A stretch of 64,000 nt of DNA, taken from NCBI RefSeq assembly GCF_041821145.1, contig NZ_JBGUBC010000001.1:124001-188000 (forward strand). The letters are read 5' to 3'. A program made the position numbers and the translations under genes. The notes under the pieces were generated by a model. It was not told where the DNA came from and searched no databases. It saw only the letters and a list, made by a program, of their open reading frames with translations. Positions 40,932 through 49,325 of this stretch are shown one piece after another. The stretch's first letter is position 1. Every line of letters begins with the position of its first letter. Source of the stretch: Halopenitus sp041821145 (GTDB lineage Archaea; Halobacteriota; Halobacteria; Halobacteriales; Haloferacaceae).

Positions 40932-43900
40932 ATGAGCGACCCAGGCGAGCCGGCGGACTCCGCGGACGGGGACACGAACGCGGATCCGACCGCGGACTCG
41001 GAGGTGGACCCGGACGGAACGTCGGATGCGGAGACCGACACGGAGGCCGCGACCGCGGCCGGCCGAGAGATCTGGATCGAGAAGTACCGACCACAGACCC
41101 TCTCGGACATCCACGGCCAGGAGGACATCGTTGAGCGACTCGAGAGCTACATCGAGCAGGACGACCTGCCGCATCTGCTCTTCTCCGGGCCTGCCGGAGT
41201 CGGGAAGTGTGTCACCGGTGAGACACCGGTGTTGACGAGTGAGGGCATCCACCGTATCGAGGACGTCGTCGGCGACGTGGACGGGTTTTCGTCGCCCCCG
41301 AACGATCTCTCGATCGCTACCCTGACCGACCGGAACGATTTCGAGTACGTCCCGCCCTCGGACGTCTTCGCGAAGGAGACCGACGAGCTAGTGCGGATTA
41401 CGACCCGTGACGGAGGAGCGTTCCGAGTCACCCCCGAACACAAGCTCCGCGTCATCACCGAGGACGGGTTCGAGTGGGTCCAGGCCGCCGACCTATCGGC
41501 CACCGATCGAATTGTGCGCCCCCGGTCACTCCCCACACCCCAGTCGACGGCTGAAACGCCCGGTTCGACGACCGATCGAGGTTCGGATCCGATCCCCTCC
41601 CTCCGCTGGTTCGAGCAGATGGATCCGGATCGGACGGAAGTGACGATCTCGCGTTCCTCGCTCGGCGACTTCGACCCGCCGGGCGAGAGCGACATCGACG
41701 GAGCGACGTCACTCGATACCCCGATTCGACTCTCGAAGCTCCGGGAAAGCGATCTCACGCCCGGCGAGTGGGTACCGGCTGTCGAAGCGATCGAGTGCGT
41801 CAACGCCAACGGCTACCGATCGCCAGCGATCACTCCCCCGACAACGGTGACGCCGGAACTCGCCCGTTTCGTCGGGCTCGCTATCAGCGAGGCGAGGATC
41901 GATGGAGGGAGTATCGAGTTCTCCAACACCGACGAAACACTGCTGGACGCGTTCGAAACGGCCGCACACGACGTCTTCGATGTCGAAACGAAGCGGGGCG
42001 TTCAGGGAGACGTTCCGTTCGTCCGTGTCGGATCTCGAACGCTCACACACTACCTCGAGTCGGTGTTCGACGTGTTCACCAGTGCGTCGGGGGGCGACGC
42101 GATCGGTTCCGCGATCGTCTCGTCGGACGACGCCTCACGCGCGGCCTTCCTTCGTGCGGTGTTCGACACCGAATCACACGTGACCACAGGGGGCACCATC
42201 GAACTCACCCAACGGAACCCGGACCACATCACGCTCGCCTCATACCTCCTCGCGACGTTCGACATCCCGTGCCGGCGAAAGACGTTCGAAACGTCAGCCA
42301 CGAACGGGACGGGAATCGAGCGAACCCACCACGCGGTATCCCTCTCGGGAGCCACGGCACTCGAAAGGTTCGCCGACCGAGTCGGGTTTTCGATCGGATA
42401 CAAGGCTGAGCGGCTTCGAGAGCACGCTTCCAAGAACACCAGTCCGAATCACGACACGATCCCGGCACAGACGGTGTTCCGGGAGCTCTGCGACCGGCTG
42501 GACATCCCCGTAACCGACCACCTCCCGAAATCGCTGGATTCGGAGACACCGGGACGGGAACGGTACTGCTCGGCCCTCGATGACGTCGTCTCGGCTGCAG
42601 CCGATCGAATCGAAACCGTACAGCGAGCACTCGAACGCCTCGATCGGATCGAGCCGATGCTTGCAGGAACGACGAGCCTCCCGGCGACGTGGGACGAGAC
42701 ACGTAACGCGCTCGAACCGATCGAGATGCAGTCGGCGGGTTCCGAGTCGATCGGCATTCGATCCGATCGCATGGGCGACCCATCCTCGGATCGACCACTC
42801 GACAGCGCGACGCTCGACGTGGTCCAGGAGGAGTTGCGAGCCTGTCGTGACCTGATCGGCGTCTCGAACGTCGAGATCGCTGACGGACTCGCGATCGGTC
42901 CGTCGGATCTGGCGAACCTGCTCGAGACCGACAAGCACGCGGTTCGAACGGTCACGAGGTTCGAAACCGTCGCCGAACGGCTTCGGGAGGTGGCGCTGAA
43001 CCGGCTTTCGGTCGAAACGATCGAGTTGATCGACGAGGCAAGGAAGGTCGCGAACGCCGATCTGTATTACGACCGTGTCGAATCGGTGGACCGGATCGAA
43101 ACCGACGAGCGAGTCTATGATCTGACGGTGCCTGGAACGCGAAACTACGTTGCCGGGGAGATCCCGACAGTGATGCACAACACCACCTCAGCGACGGCGA
43201 TCGCCCGTGAGATTTACGGTGAGGACTGGCGCGGGAACTTCCTCGAACTCAACGCCTCCGATCAGCGTGGGATCGACGTCGTGCGCGATCGGATAAAGAA
43301 CTTCGCGCGATCGTCCTTCGGCGGACATGACTACCGGATCATCTTCCTCGACGAGGCCGACTCGCTGACCGACGACGCCCAGTCCGCGCTGCGGCGCACG
43401 ATGGAGCAGTTCTCCGACAACACGCGATTCATCCTCTCGTGTAACTACTCATCGAAGATCATCGATCCGATCCAGTCGCGGTGTGCCGTCTTCCGCTTTT
43501 CGCCGCTGTCGGACGAAGCGATCGCGAGTCAGGTCCGGGAGATCGCCGTCGCCGAAGATATCGAGGTGACGGAGGAGGGGGTCGACGCACTCGTCTACGC
43601 AGCGAACGGCGATATGCGTCGCGCGATCAACTCCCTTCAGGCGGCTGCGACGACCGGCGAAGTGGTCGATGAGGAGGCCGTCTACGCGATCACCGCGACT
43701 GCCCGTCCGGAGGAGATCGAATCGATGGTCACGGATGCGTTGAACGGTGACTTCTCGAAGGCGCGTGCGACCCTCGATACGCTCCTCACCGAAACCGGAA
43801 TGGCCGGCGGTGACGTGATCGACCAACTACATCGCTCGGTCTGGGAGTTCGATCTCGACGAGCGCGAGGCCGTCCGTCTAATGGAACGGGTCGGCGAGGC

Positions 43901-44036
43901 CGACTACCGGATCACCGAAGGCGCAAACGAGCAGGTGCAACTGGAGTCGCTTCTGGCCTCCCTCTCGCTTCCCGCGGACGGCGAAACCGGTGGCGGAAGC
44001 ACCGATCGGAAGTCGGGAGCCGACGAGGAGGCCTGA
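40932..44036 (+). CDS. rfcS: Replication factor C small subunit, interrupted by an intein
   Basis: A 1034-residue precursor. The host protein is an AAA+ clamp-loader subunit of 376 residues after splicing. An acidic N-terminal tail of about 45 residues is followed by WIEKYRPQTLSDIHGQE, Walker A GPAGVGK + TTSAT rejoined around the intein, FLELNASDQRG, Walker B IIFLDEADSLT and the arginine finger region FSDNTRFILSCNYSSKI (SRC box with QSRCAVFRF). RfcS with RfcL loads PCNA at primer ends. A TTTATC box sits 28 bases before ATG 40932. The metallophosphoesterase gene follows within 10 bases. Confidence 0.96.
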   Translation: MSDPGEPADSADGDTNADPTADSEVDPDGTSDAETDTEAATAAGREIWIEKYRPQTLSDIHGQEDIVERLESYIEQDDLPHLLFSGPAGVGKCVTGETPVLTSEGIHRIEDVVGDVDGFSSPPNDLSIATLTDRNDFEYVPPSDVFAKETDELVRITTRDGGAFRVTPEHKLRVITEDGFEWVQAADLSATDRIVRPRSLPTPQSTAETPGSTTDRGSDPIPSLRWFEQMDPDRTEVTISRSSLGDFDPPGESDIDGATSLDTPIRLSKLRESDLTPGEWVPAVEAIECVNANGYRSPAITPPTTVTPELARFVGLAISEARIDGGSIEFSNTDETLLDAFETAAHDVFDVETKRGVQGDVPFVRVGSRTLTHYLESVFDVFTSASGGDAIGSAIVSSDDASRAAFLRAVFDTESHVTTGGTIELTQRNPDHITLASYLLATFDIPCRRKTFETSATNGTGIERTHHAVSLSGATALERFADRVGFSIGYKAERLREHASKNTSPNHDTIPAQTVFRELCDRLDIPVTDHLPKSLDSETPGRERYCSALDDVVSAAADRIETVQRALERLDRIEPMLAGTTSLPATWDETRNALEPIEMQSAGSESIGIRSDRMGDPSSDRPLDSATLDVVQEELRACRDLIGVSNVEIADGLAIGPSDLANLLETDKHAVRTVTRFETVAERLREVALNRLSVETIELIDEARKVANADLYYDRVESVDRIETDERVYDLTVPGTRNYVAGEIPTVMHNTTSATAIAREIYGEDWRGNFLELNASDQRGIDVVRDRIKNFARSSFGGHDYRIIFLDEADSLTDDAQSALRRTMEQFSDNTRFILSCNYSSKIIDPIQSRCAVFRFSPLSDEAIASQVREIAVAEDIEVTEEGVDALVYAANGDMRRAINSLQAAATTGEVVDEEAVYAITATARPEEIESMVTDALNGDFSKARATLDTLLTETGMAGGDVIDQLHRSVWEFDLDEREAVRLMERVGEADYRITEGANEQVQLESLLASLSLPADGETGGGSTDRKSGADEEA
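41208..43181 (+). mobile_element. Intein in the RfcS Walker A motif
   Basis: In-frame intein of 658 residues (protein residues 93-750), inserted between the Lys and Thr of GPAGVGK/TTSA. Block A is CVTGETPVLTSEG (Cys1), block B is FRVTPEHKLRVI (TxxH), and the C-terminal blocks are VYDLTVPGTRNYVAGE ... VMHN (His-Asn end), followed by extein Thr+1. A homing-endonuclease-like domain is present: LAGLIDADG-type motif 1 VGLAISEAR (about 313-321) and motif 2 FLRAVFDTES (about 405-414), both with Glu where Asp is usual. A helix-turn-helix-like segment (SNVEIADGLAIGPSDLANLL) follows. Confidence 0.93.
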
Positions 44037-44045
44037 TCGACGTCC

Positions 44046-44639
44046 ATGCTCACGATCGTCTCCGACACCCACGGTACCGACGACCACCGGCTCACGGGAC
44101 GAACCCTGACCGCCGTTCAGGAGGCTGATCTGGTGATCCACGCAGGGGACTTCTATCGCGAGCCGGTGTTCGAGGCGTTCTCGGCGGAGAGCGAGACGCT
44201 ACGAGCAGTCCACGGAAACAACGCCGACGCTGCGCTTCGCGATCGACTCCCGGAGACGCGGACGGTCGAATACGCGGGCATCCGGTTTGCGGTCGTACAC
44301 ACTCGCCGCGGCGGGCGGACGGCGCTCGCGCTGTTCGGTCGCGAACGCGGGGCGGACGTCGTCGTATTCGGCCACACCCACCGTCCGATGGTCGAGGACG
44401 CCGATCCGGTGACGCTTTTGAATCCCGGTAGCCACACGCAACCGCGGGGCAACCGGGCGGCTCACGCGGAATTGGAGCCGATCGCGGACGCCGACGGAGA
44501 TCCGGAAACGGAATCTCGACCGGCAGGAGAACGGGACGGCGATCGGACATCCGGGCTCCGAGGCCGACTCGTGACGCCGGACGGAGACGTGTTCGAGCAG
44601 TTTCGGATCGATTCTTCGGGGACCAACAGGAGCGAATGA
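44046..44639 (+). CDS. YfcE/MJ0936-type metallophosphoesterase
   Basis: A 197-residue binuclear metal phosphoesterase. All motifs are present: SDTHG (start), HAGDFY, VHGNNAD, a His in VVHTRRGG and FGHTHRPM. The core ends near residue 140; a hydrophilic extension rich in Asp, Glu and Arg follows, then a final strand GRLVTPDGDVFEQFRI. The family hydrolyses small phosphodiesters or monoesters in vitro; the physiological substrate is unknown. It begins 9 bases after the rfcS stop and is likely co-transcribed. Confidence 0.9.
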   Translation: MLTIVSDTHGTDDHRLTGRTLTAVQEADLVIHAGDFYREPVFEAFSAESETLRAVHGNNADAALRDRLPETRTVEYAGIRFAVVHTRRGGRTALALFGRERGADVVVFGHTHRPMVEDADPVTLLNPGSHTQPRGNRAAHAELEPIADADGDPETESRPAGERDGDRTSGLRGRLVTPDGDVFEQFRIDSSGTNRSE

Positions 44640-44947
44640 GAACGGCACGGTCCGTCGCGGAACTGGTGTGAAAACGACGGGGAAATCGACGTGTGGATTG
44701 GGAGGCCGATCCGAACACCGAAACGGATCGCGATCACACGACACCGAAACGGATCGCGATCACACGAGGGCGGGGGGAGGGCCGAAGCGGGTGCCGCGGC
44801 CGAACGTCATATCGGCGAGAGCATATATCCGCGTATGACACAAAGACGTGTTTGAGTGACCGAAACCCCGCCGGAGCGGGTTAGGGAGAGAGAACGAGCG
44901 ACTCCGCGCCGAAACGCCTAACACGACGCCGGGAAAAGCCGCGGTGT
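44640..44947. other. Intergenic region with a perfect 26-base tandem repeat
   Basis: About 308 bases with no supported gene. The striking element is ACACCGAAACGGATCGCGATCACACG repeated without a mismatch. Downstream, an AT-richer stretch (CATATATCCGC at about 44823-44833) could be the promoter region for the small membrane gene and second PiT gene, but spacing leaves a leader of about 100 bases. Confidence 0.55.
44715..44766. repeat. Two perfect tandem copies of a 26-base unit
   Basis: 44715-44740 and 44741-44766 are identical. Each unit contains the palindromic core ATCGCGAT. Non-coding. Confidence 0.9.
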
Positions 44948-45076
44948 ATGGTCTCGCTGGATCCCGTGTTTATCGGCCTGCTCCTGGCGTTGATCGGGCT
45001 CTTTCTGTTCGGGTATCTGCTCGTCCGACGGACACTCGTGAGCCTGCGTGAGGGCTACGAGGACGGCCAAGGATAA
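44948..45076 (+). CDS. Small single-span membrane protein upstream of PiT
   Basis: A 42-residue protein, too short for routine gene calls. It begins MVSLDPVFIGLLLALIGLFL, giving one transmembrane helix (about residues 7-26), then a basic-amphipathic tail (VRRTLVSLREGYEDGQG). The stop is one base before the ATG of the phosphate permease, so the two are translationally coupled, and codon use is typical of the genome. A small accessory subunit of the transporter is a reasonable inference; similar small genes precede PiT genes in other haloarchaea as far as I recall (possibly DUF7859). Confidence 0.72.
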   Translation: MVSLDPVFIGLLLALIGLFLFGYLLVRRTLVSLREGYEDGQG

Positions 45077-45077
45077 C

Positions 45078-46280
45078 ATGGCGGTCGAGACGGCACTCAC
45101 GTTCCTCGTCGCCGGGTTAGCGAGCCTGTTCATGGCCTGGGCGATCGGCGCCGGATCCTCGGGGTCGACCCCCTTTGCTCCCGCGGTCGGCGCGAACGCC
45201 ATCTCCGTAATGCGTGCGGGACTGATCGTCGGCATCCTCGGGTTCCTTGGAGCGGTTCTCCAAGGAGCGAACGTCACCGAGGCAGTCGGAACCGAGCTGA
45301 TAGGCGGCGTCACTCTCACCGCCGGCGCCGCGATCGTCGCACTCGTCACGGCGGCAGCGCTGGTGGCGATCGGCGTGTTCACGGGCTATCCGATTGCGAC
45401 GGCCTTCACCGTCACGGGCGCGGTCGTCGGCGTCGGCCTCGCACTCGGGGGATCACCTGCCTGGGCGAAGTACACCGAGATCGTCACGCTGTGGGTGCTC
45501 ACTCCGTTCGTCGGCGGCGGCGTCGCTTACGCCGTCGCGCGTGCGCTACAAGGTCCGAAGTTGCCGGAGCGACCGCTGACTGCGTTCCTGGCCGGCGTCG
45601 TCGGGGCCATCCTCGCGAACGTCGGGTTCGCGTTTCTTGGTCCGGCGGGCCAGCAGGGATCGATCGCGAGCGAACTCGGGGCTCGTCTCCCGGTGACGGG
45701 AACGGTGGGGCCGGTAATCGGTATCGAGTTCGCGTCCGTCCTCGCGACGCTGGCGTGTGCGGCGTTCGTCGCCGTGCTCGTCCACCTCGATCTCGGGCGC
45801 GACCGTGAGGGAGGACAGCGGCGATTTTTGCTGGCGCTCGGCGGACTCGTCGCATTCTCGGCTGGTGGCTCACAGGTCGGGTTGGCGATCGGGCCGCTCG
45901 TGCCGCTCCTCGGGGAGATGTCGATCCCGCTGTGGGCGGTCCTCGTCGGCGGCGGTGCCGGACTCCTTGCAGGGTCGTGGACGGGCGCACCGCGGATGAT
46001 TAAGGCGCTCGCACAGGACTACGCGTCGATGGGGCCGCGTCGGTCGATCGCTGCACTCATTCCATCGTTCGCGATCGCCCAGACGGCGGTCGCGTTCGGG
46101 ATCCCGGTCTCGTTCAACGAGATCATCGTTTCGGCGATCATCGGCGCGGGCTACGCTGCCGGCGAAGCGGGAGTAAGCGGGCGAAAAATGGGCTATACGG
46201 TCCTCGCCTGGGTCGGTTCCTTGGCGATCGCATTGGCGCTTGGCTTCAGTACGTATTGGGCAATTGCGTCGATTCCCTGA
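45078..46280 (+). CDS. PiT-family inorganic phosphate permease (second copy)
   Basis: A 400-residue permease with about ten membrane segments. The two signature repeats are FMAWAIGAGSSGSTPFAPAVGANAISVMRA and FSAGGSQVGLAIGPLVPLLGE, where the usual Asn-Asp of the signature is altered to AIGAGSSG, as in several haloarchaeal PiT proteins. ATG 45078 is chosen because it starts one base after the small membrane gene; the longer frame from 45048 would overlap it. Confidence 0.9.
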   Translation: MAVETALTFLVAGLASLFMAWAIGAGSSGSTPFAPAVGANAISVMRAGLIVGILGFLGAVLQGANVTEAVGTELIGGVTLTAGAAIVALVTAAALVAIGVFTGYPIATAFTVTGAVVGVGLALGGSPAWAKYTEIVTLWVLTPFVGGGVAYAVARALQGPKLPERPLTAFLAGVVGAILANVGFAFLGPAGQQGSIASELGARLPVTGTVGPVIGIEFASVLATLACAAFVAVLVHLDLGRDREGGQRRFLLALGGLVAFSAGGSQVGLAIGPLVPLLGEMSIPLWAVLVGGGAGLLAGSWTGAPRMIKALAQDYASMGPRRSIAALIPSFAIAQTAVAFGIPVSFNEIIVSAIIGAGYAAGEAGVSGRKMGYTVLAWVGSLAIALALGFSTYWAIASIP

Positions 46281-46333
46281 TCGGGACGGCCGATCAGAAC
46301 CCGATATCCGCGATCATGACCGGACGTCTGCGA

Positions 46334-47719
46334 TCACGACGAATCCGGATCCACGACTTGTTCGGCTTCGACCTCTTCTGACTCCTCTGTATCCACCTCG
46401 ACCCCGTACTCGTCGGTGAGGGTAACGCGAGCTTTCATAATACGAGTGTTATCGACGCGCTCGATCCGAATATCGATCCCGTCGTAGCTGATCGATTCGC
46501 CTTCCTCGACCAGACGTCCCGCACGATTGAACACGAAGCCGGCGAGCGTCTCAAACTCCTCTCCTTCCGGGAGGTTGATGTCGAGCATCTCGTTGACCTC
46601 GTCGATGTTCACCGCACCCTGCACCATCGCGACGTTGTCGTCGATGAACTCGACGGGCTGGGGCTCGTCGCCTTCGAGAATGTCGCCGACGATCTCCTCG
46701 ACCATGTCCTCGAGGGTGATGATCCCCTCGGTGGTCCCGAACTCGTCGATGACGATGACCATCTGGAGGCGGTTGTCCTGCATCTCCTCGAGGAGTTCGT
46801 CGGCGTTTTTCGATTCGGGAACGTGCAGCGTCGGGGTCACCACGCGGTCGAGGTCGGGTTCACCCTCGGCGTATCGCAGCTCACGAACGAGATCCCGGAC
46901 GGTGACGATCCCGACGATGTTGTCGAGGTTCCCCTCGTAGATCGGCACGCGCTCGTGATCCGACTGAACGCAGGTCTCGATGGCCTTCTCGACGCCGGCC
47001 GACTTCGAGACGGCCGTAATGTCGAGGCGGGGAGTCATGACCTCCTTTGCGATCGTATTGTTAAATCGGAAGATACGTTCGAGCATCTCGCGTTCCTCCT
47101 CCTCGATGACCCCCTCACGCTCGCCGGTCTGGATGATGTTCTGTATCTCCTCGCGGGTGACGTAGGTCGATTCGATCGCCGCCCGACCCCCGGTGATCCG
47201 GTTTATCGCTCGGGTGAGATGATCGAAGAGGACGACGAGGGGGAACAACAACCACTCGGAGTATTTCAGCGGGCGGGCGATCCGTAGCGACCACGACTCG
47301 GTATTTTCGACGGCGTAGGACTTCGGTGCCGTCTCCGCGAAAAGCAACACCACTGCCGTGATCCCGAAGGTGGTCGCGATGATCGCCTGTCCCTGGGTGA
47401 GATAGAAGGCGAACATCGAGGTTGCGATCGCCGAGGTGGCGATGTTGACGATGTTGTTCCCGACGAGGATCGTCACGAGGAGCCGATGCGGGTTCTCCCG
47501 GAGCGTCTGGACCGTCGCCGCACCCGGGGCGCCCTCCTCGACGAGTGCGTCGACGCGATGTTTCGGCAGCGAGAACATCGCGATCTCCGAGGAGGAGAAG
47601 AACGCGGACAGCCCCAACAGTACGATAATGGCGAGGCTGCCGAGAATCGTCCAAGTCGTCGTACCGATCGATGCCGTCTGGATGAGTCCGACGGCCAACA
47701 TAGTCGACGATAAGCCCAT
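46334..47719 (-). CDS. CNNM/CorC-type membrane protein with CBS pair
   Basis: A 461-residue hemolysin-C/CNNM family protein. The N-terminal DUF21 membrane domain (LSAFFSSSEIAMFSLPKHRVD, LVGNNIVNIATSAIATSM) is followed by EMLERIFRFNNTIAKEVMTPR, a CBS pair (about 215-335: ERVPIYEGNLDNIVGIV; VIVIDEFGTTEGIITLEDMVEEIVGDI) and a C-terminal CorC_HlyC domain (LAGFVFNRAGRLVEEGE). Relatives transport or sense Mg2+ or related divalent cations. ATG 47719 follows two codons after a GTG; a GTTTAAC box (47746-47752) supports a near-leaderless start. Confidence 0.9.
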   Translation of the reverse strand: MGLSSTMLAVGLIQTASIGTTTWTILGSLAIIVLLGLSAFFSSSEIAMFSLPKHRVDALVEEGAPGAATVQTLRENPHRLLVTILVGNNIVNIATSAIATSMFAFYLTQGQAIIATTFGITAVVLLFAETAPKSYAVENTESWSLRIARPLKYSEWLLFPLVVLFDHLTRAINRITGGRAAIESTYVTREEIQNIIQTGEREGVIEEEEREMLERIFRFNNTIAKEVMTPRLDITAVSKSAGVEKAIETCVQSDHERVPIYEGNLDNIVGIVTVRDLVRELRYAEGEPDLDRVVTPTLHVPESKNADELLEEMQDNRLQMVIVIDEFGTTEGIITLEDMVEEIVGDILEGDEPQPVEFIDDNVAMVQGAVNIDEVNEMLDINLPEGEEFETLAGFVFNRAGRLVEEGESISYDGIDIRIERVDNTRIMKARVTLTDEYGVEVDTEESEEVEAEQVVDPDSS

Positions 47720-47745
47720 TCTCACTACACGTGAGAGGGGGAGCG

Positions 47746-47752
47746 GTTAAAC
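47746..47752 (-). promoter_or_regulatory. TATA box of the CNNM-type gene
   Basis: GTTTAAC on the minus strand, about 27-30 bases before the first codons (47725 GTG / 47719 ATG). Confidence 0.5.
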
Positions 47753-47877
47753 GATTTCGGAGGAACGCCCCGATCGACCGTCACAAATCGGGACGAGCGG
47801 CCGAAGCAATACGATGAAAGCGACAGGGGCGTTGGTGTGCCGACACGGTTACACGCGAGGAGGCACAACGGAGCCCC

Positions 47878-48141
47878 ATGGCCGAAGACACCGACATCAC
47901 CCTGTATCGGCTGCAGGCGTGCCCCTACTGCGAGCGGGTGGTTCGGACGTTGAACGAGTTGGGACTCGAGTACCAGTCACGGTTCGTCGAGCCGATGCAC
48001 TCCGATCGGAACGTCGTAAAACGCATCTCCGGTGCACGAACGGTTCCGGCGATCGTCGACGAGGAGACCGGCGTGACGATGTCCGAGAGCGCCAATATCG
48101 TCGAGTACCTGCGAAACATCTACGGCGAGGAGGGCGTCTGA
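47878..48141 (+). CDS. Glutaredoxin / GST-N-terminal-like thioredoxin-fold protein
   Basis: An 87-residue protein with active site ACPYCERVVRTLNELGL (CPYC), a cis-Pro at TVPAIVD and the SESANIVEYL helix. This is the fold of glutaredoxins and GST N-terminal domains. Haloarchaea use gamma-glutamylcysteine rather than glutathione, so it probably works with that thiol. It ends one base before the peroxiredoxin-like gene, forming a two-gene redox unit. Confidence 0.92.
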   Translation: MAEDTDITLYRLQACPYCERVVRTLNELGLEYQSRFVEPMHSDRNVVKRISGARTVPAIVDEETGVTMSESANIVEYLRNIYGEEGV

Positions 48142-48142
48142 G

Positions 48143-48655
48143 ATGGTCGAGTTCGACGTCGTCGCCCTCCCGGAGACCGACCACGTCGAGGCGGGCGAAA
48201 CGGCACCGGACTTCACCCGCCCGCTCGTCAACCAGGAGTTCTGGGAGGACAGAACGCTCTCGAGCCTCCTCGACGACGGACCGATCCTGCTCGTCGCTCA
48301 TCCGATGGACGGTGCGTTCCAATCGATCTACGTCTACAACGAGATTGCCGACCGTGGCTGGGCCGATCGGCTCGATGTCATCGGGATAAGTATCTCGACG
48401 CCCTACGAACACAAGACGCTCCTTGCCGAACGCGGCGTCGACGCCCAGATCTTCTCGGATCCGGCCGGCGAGGTGCTCGCCGAATACGGGATCGAGAACG
48501 ATCTTGACGGCATGGCCGGGATCGTCGACGCCCGGCCTGCCATGTTCCTGATCGATGAGGATCGCACGGTGCAGTACGCCTGGGTGGGTACCGAGCAGCC
48601 GTCCTTCCCGCCGTACGACGAGGTCGATGCAGCGATCGATGACATCCGTGCATGA
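48143..48655 (+). CDS. Peroxiredoxin-like protein lacking the peroxidatic Cys
   Basis: A 170-residue redoxin with the AhpC/TSA outline (VEAGETAPDFTRPLVNQEFW, LDVIGISISTPYEHKTLLAERG, QIFSDPAGEVLAEYGI, ARPAMFLIDEDRTVQYAWVG). Where peroxiredoxins have P-x-x-F-T/S-x-x-C, this protein has HPMDGAFQSIYVYNE, and no Cys occurs anywhere in it. It therefore cannot be a thiol peroxidase by the known mechanism. It is coupled to the CPYC glutaredoxin-like gene. Function unknown; a sensor or scaffold role is only a guess. Confidence 0.85.
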   Translation: MVEFDVVALPETDHVEAGETAPDFTRPLVNQEFWEDRTLSSLLDDGPILLVAHPMDGAFQSIYVYNEIADRGWADRLDVIGISISTPYEHKTLLAERGVDAQIFSDPAGEVLAEYGIENDLDGMAGIVDARPAMFLIDEDRTVQYAWVGTEQPSFPPYDEVDAAIDDIRA

Positions 48656-48662
48656 ACGAGCC

Positions 48663-49292
48663 ATGAACGAGCAGCCAAACTCGGGACCGGCGATCACGCC
48701 GGAGATCAAGGATGAGATCGAGCGTGCCGCCAAGGCCGTCGCGGCCGGCGAGCTCGTCGTCTATCCGACGGAGACGGTCTATGGACTGGGTGCGAATGCG
48801 CTCGATCCCGAGGCCGTCGAGCGTGTCTTCGAGACGAAAGAGCGTGACCGATCGAAACCGCTCTCGTTCGGCGTGGCGAGCGTCGAGGCGGCGCTCGCGC
48901 ACTCGCAACCGACCGACCTGGAGTCGGCGTGTCTCCGCCGATTTCTCCCGGGGCCGGTCACCGTCATCGTCGACCGAGGCGAGTCGATCCCCGACGTGCT
49001 CACGGCCGGCCGCGACCGCGTCGGGATCCGTATTCCCGACCACTCGATCGCCCTCGCGTTGCTCGAGGAGACCGGACCGCTCACCGCGACGAGCGCGAAC
49101 CGATCCGGGACCGGAAGCGTCCGCCGGGTCGAGGAACTCGATCCCGCGATCCGTGATCAGGTCGCCGTCACGATCGACGGCGGCGAGACGGCCGGTGCCG
49201 AGAGCACGGTCGTCGAACCCGAAACGGGGACTATCCACCGCCGTGGCGCGAACGTCGACGCGGTCGAATCGTGGCTCGAGGCCGAACGGTAG
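48663..49292 (+). CDS. Sua5/YciO/YrdC-family L-threonylcarbamoyladenylate synthase
   Basis: A 209-residue protein with the YrdC fold: GELVVYPTETVYGLGANALDPEAVERVFETKERDRSKPL at the N-terminal active site (K-x-R and S-x-N elements), LPGPVTVIVDRG, GIRIPDHSIAL and TATSANRSG. It makes threonylcarbamoyl-AMP, the donor for t6A37 of ANN-decoding tRNAs. It has no long C-terminal Sua5 domain. ATG 48663 lies 7 bases after the preceding stop, so it may be in the same operon. Confidence 0.9.
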   Translation: MNEQPNSGPAITPEIKDEIERAAKAVAAGELVVYPTETVYGLGANALDPEAVERVFETKERDRSKPLSFGVASVEAALAHSQPTDLESACLRRFLPGPVTVIVDRGESIPDVLTAGRDRVGIRIPDHSIALALLEETGPLTATSANRSGTGSVRRVEELDPAIRDQVAVTIDGGETAGAESTVVEPETGTIHRRGANVDAVESWLEAER

Positions 49293-49325
49293 GACCGATC
49301 GCCACGATCGATCGGTGGAGCCCGA

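Noticed and set aside
42229..43178. Minus-strand open frames inside the intein
   Set aside because: Antisense shadows; the plus-strand intein has clear splicing motifs.
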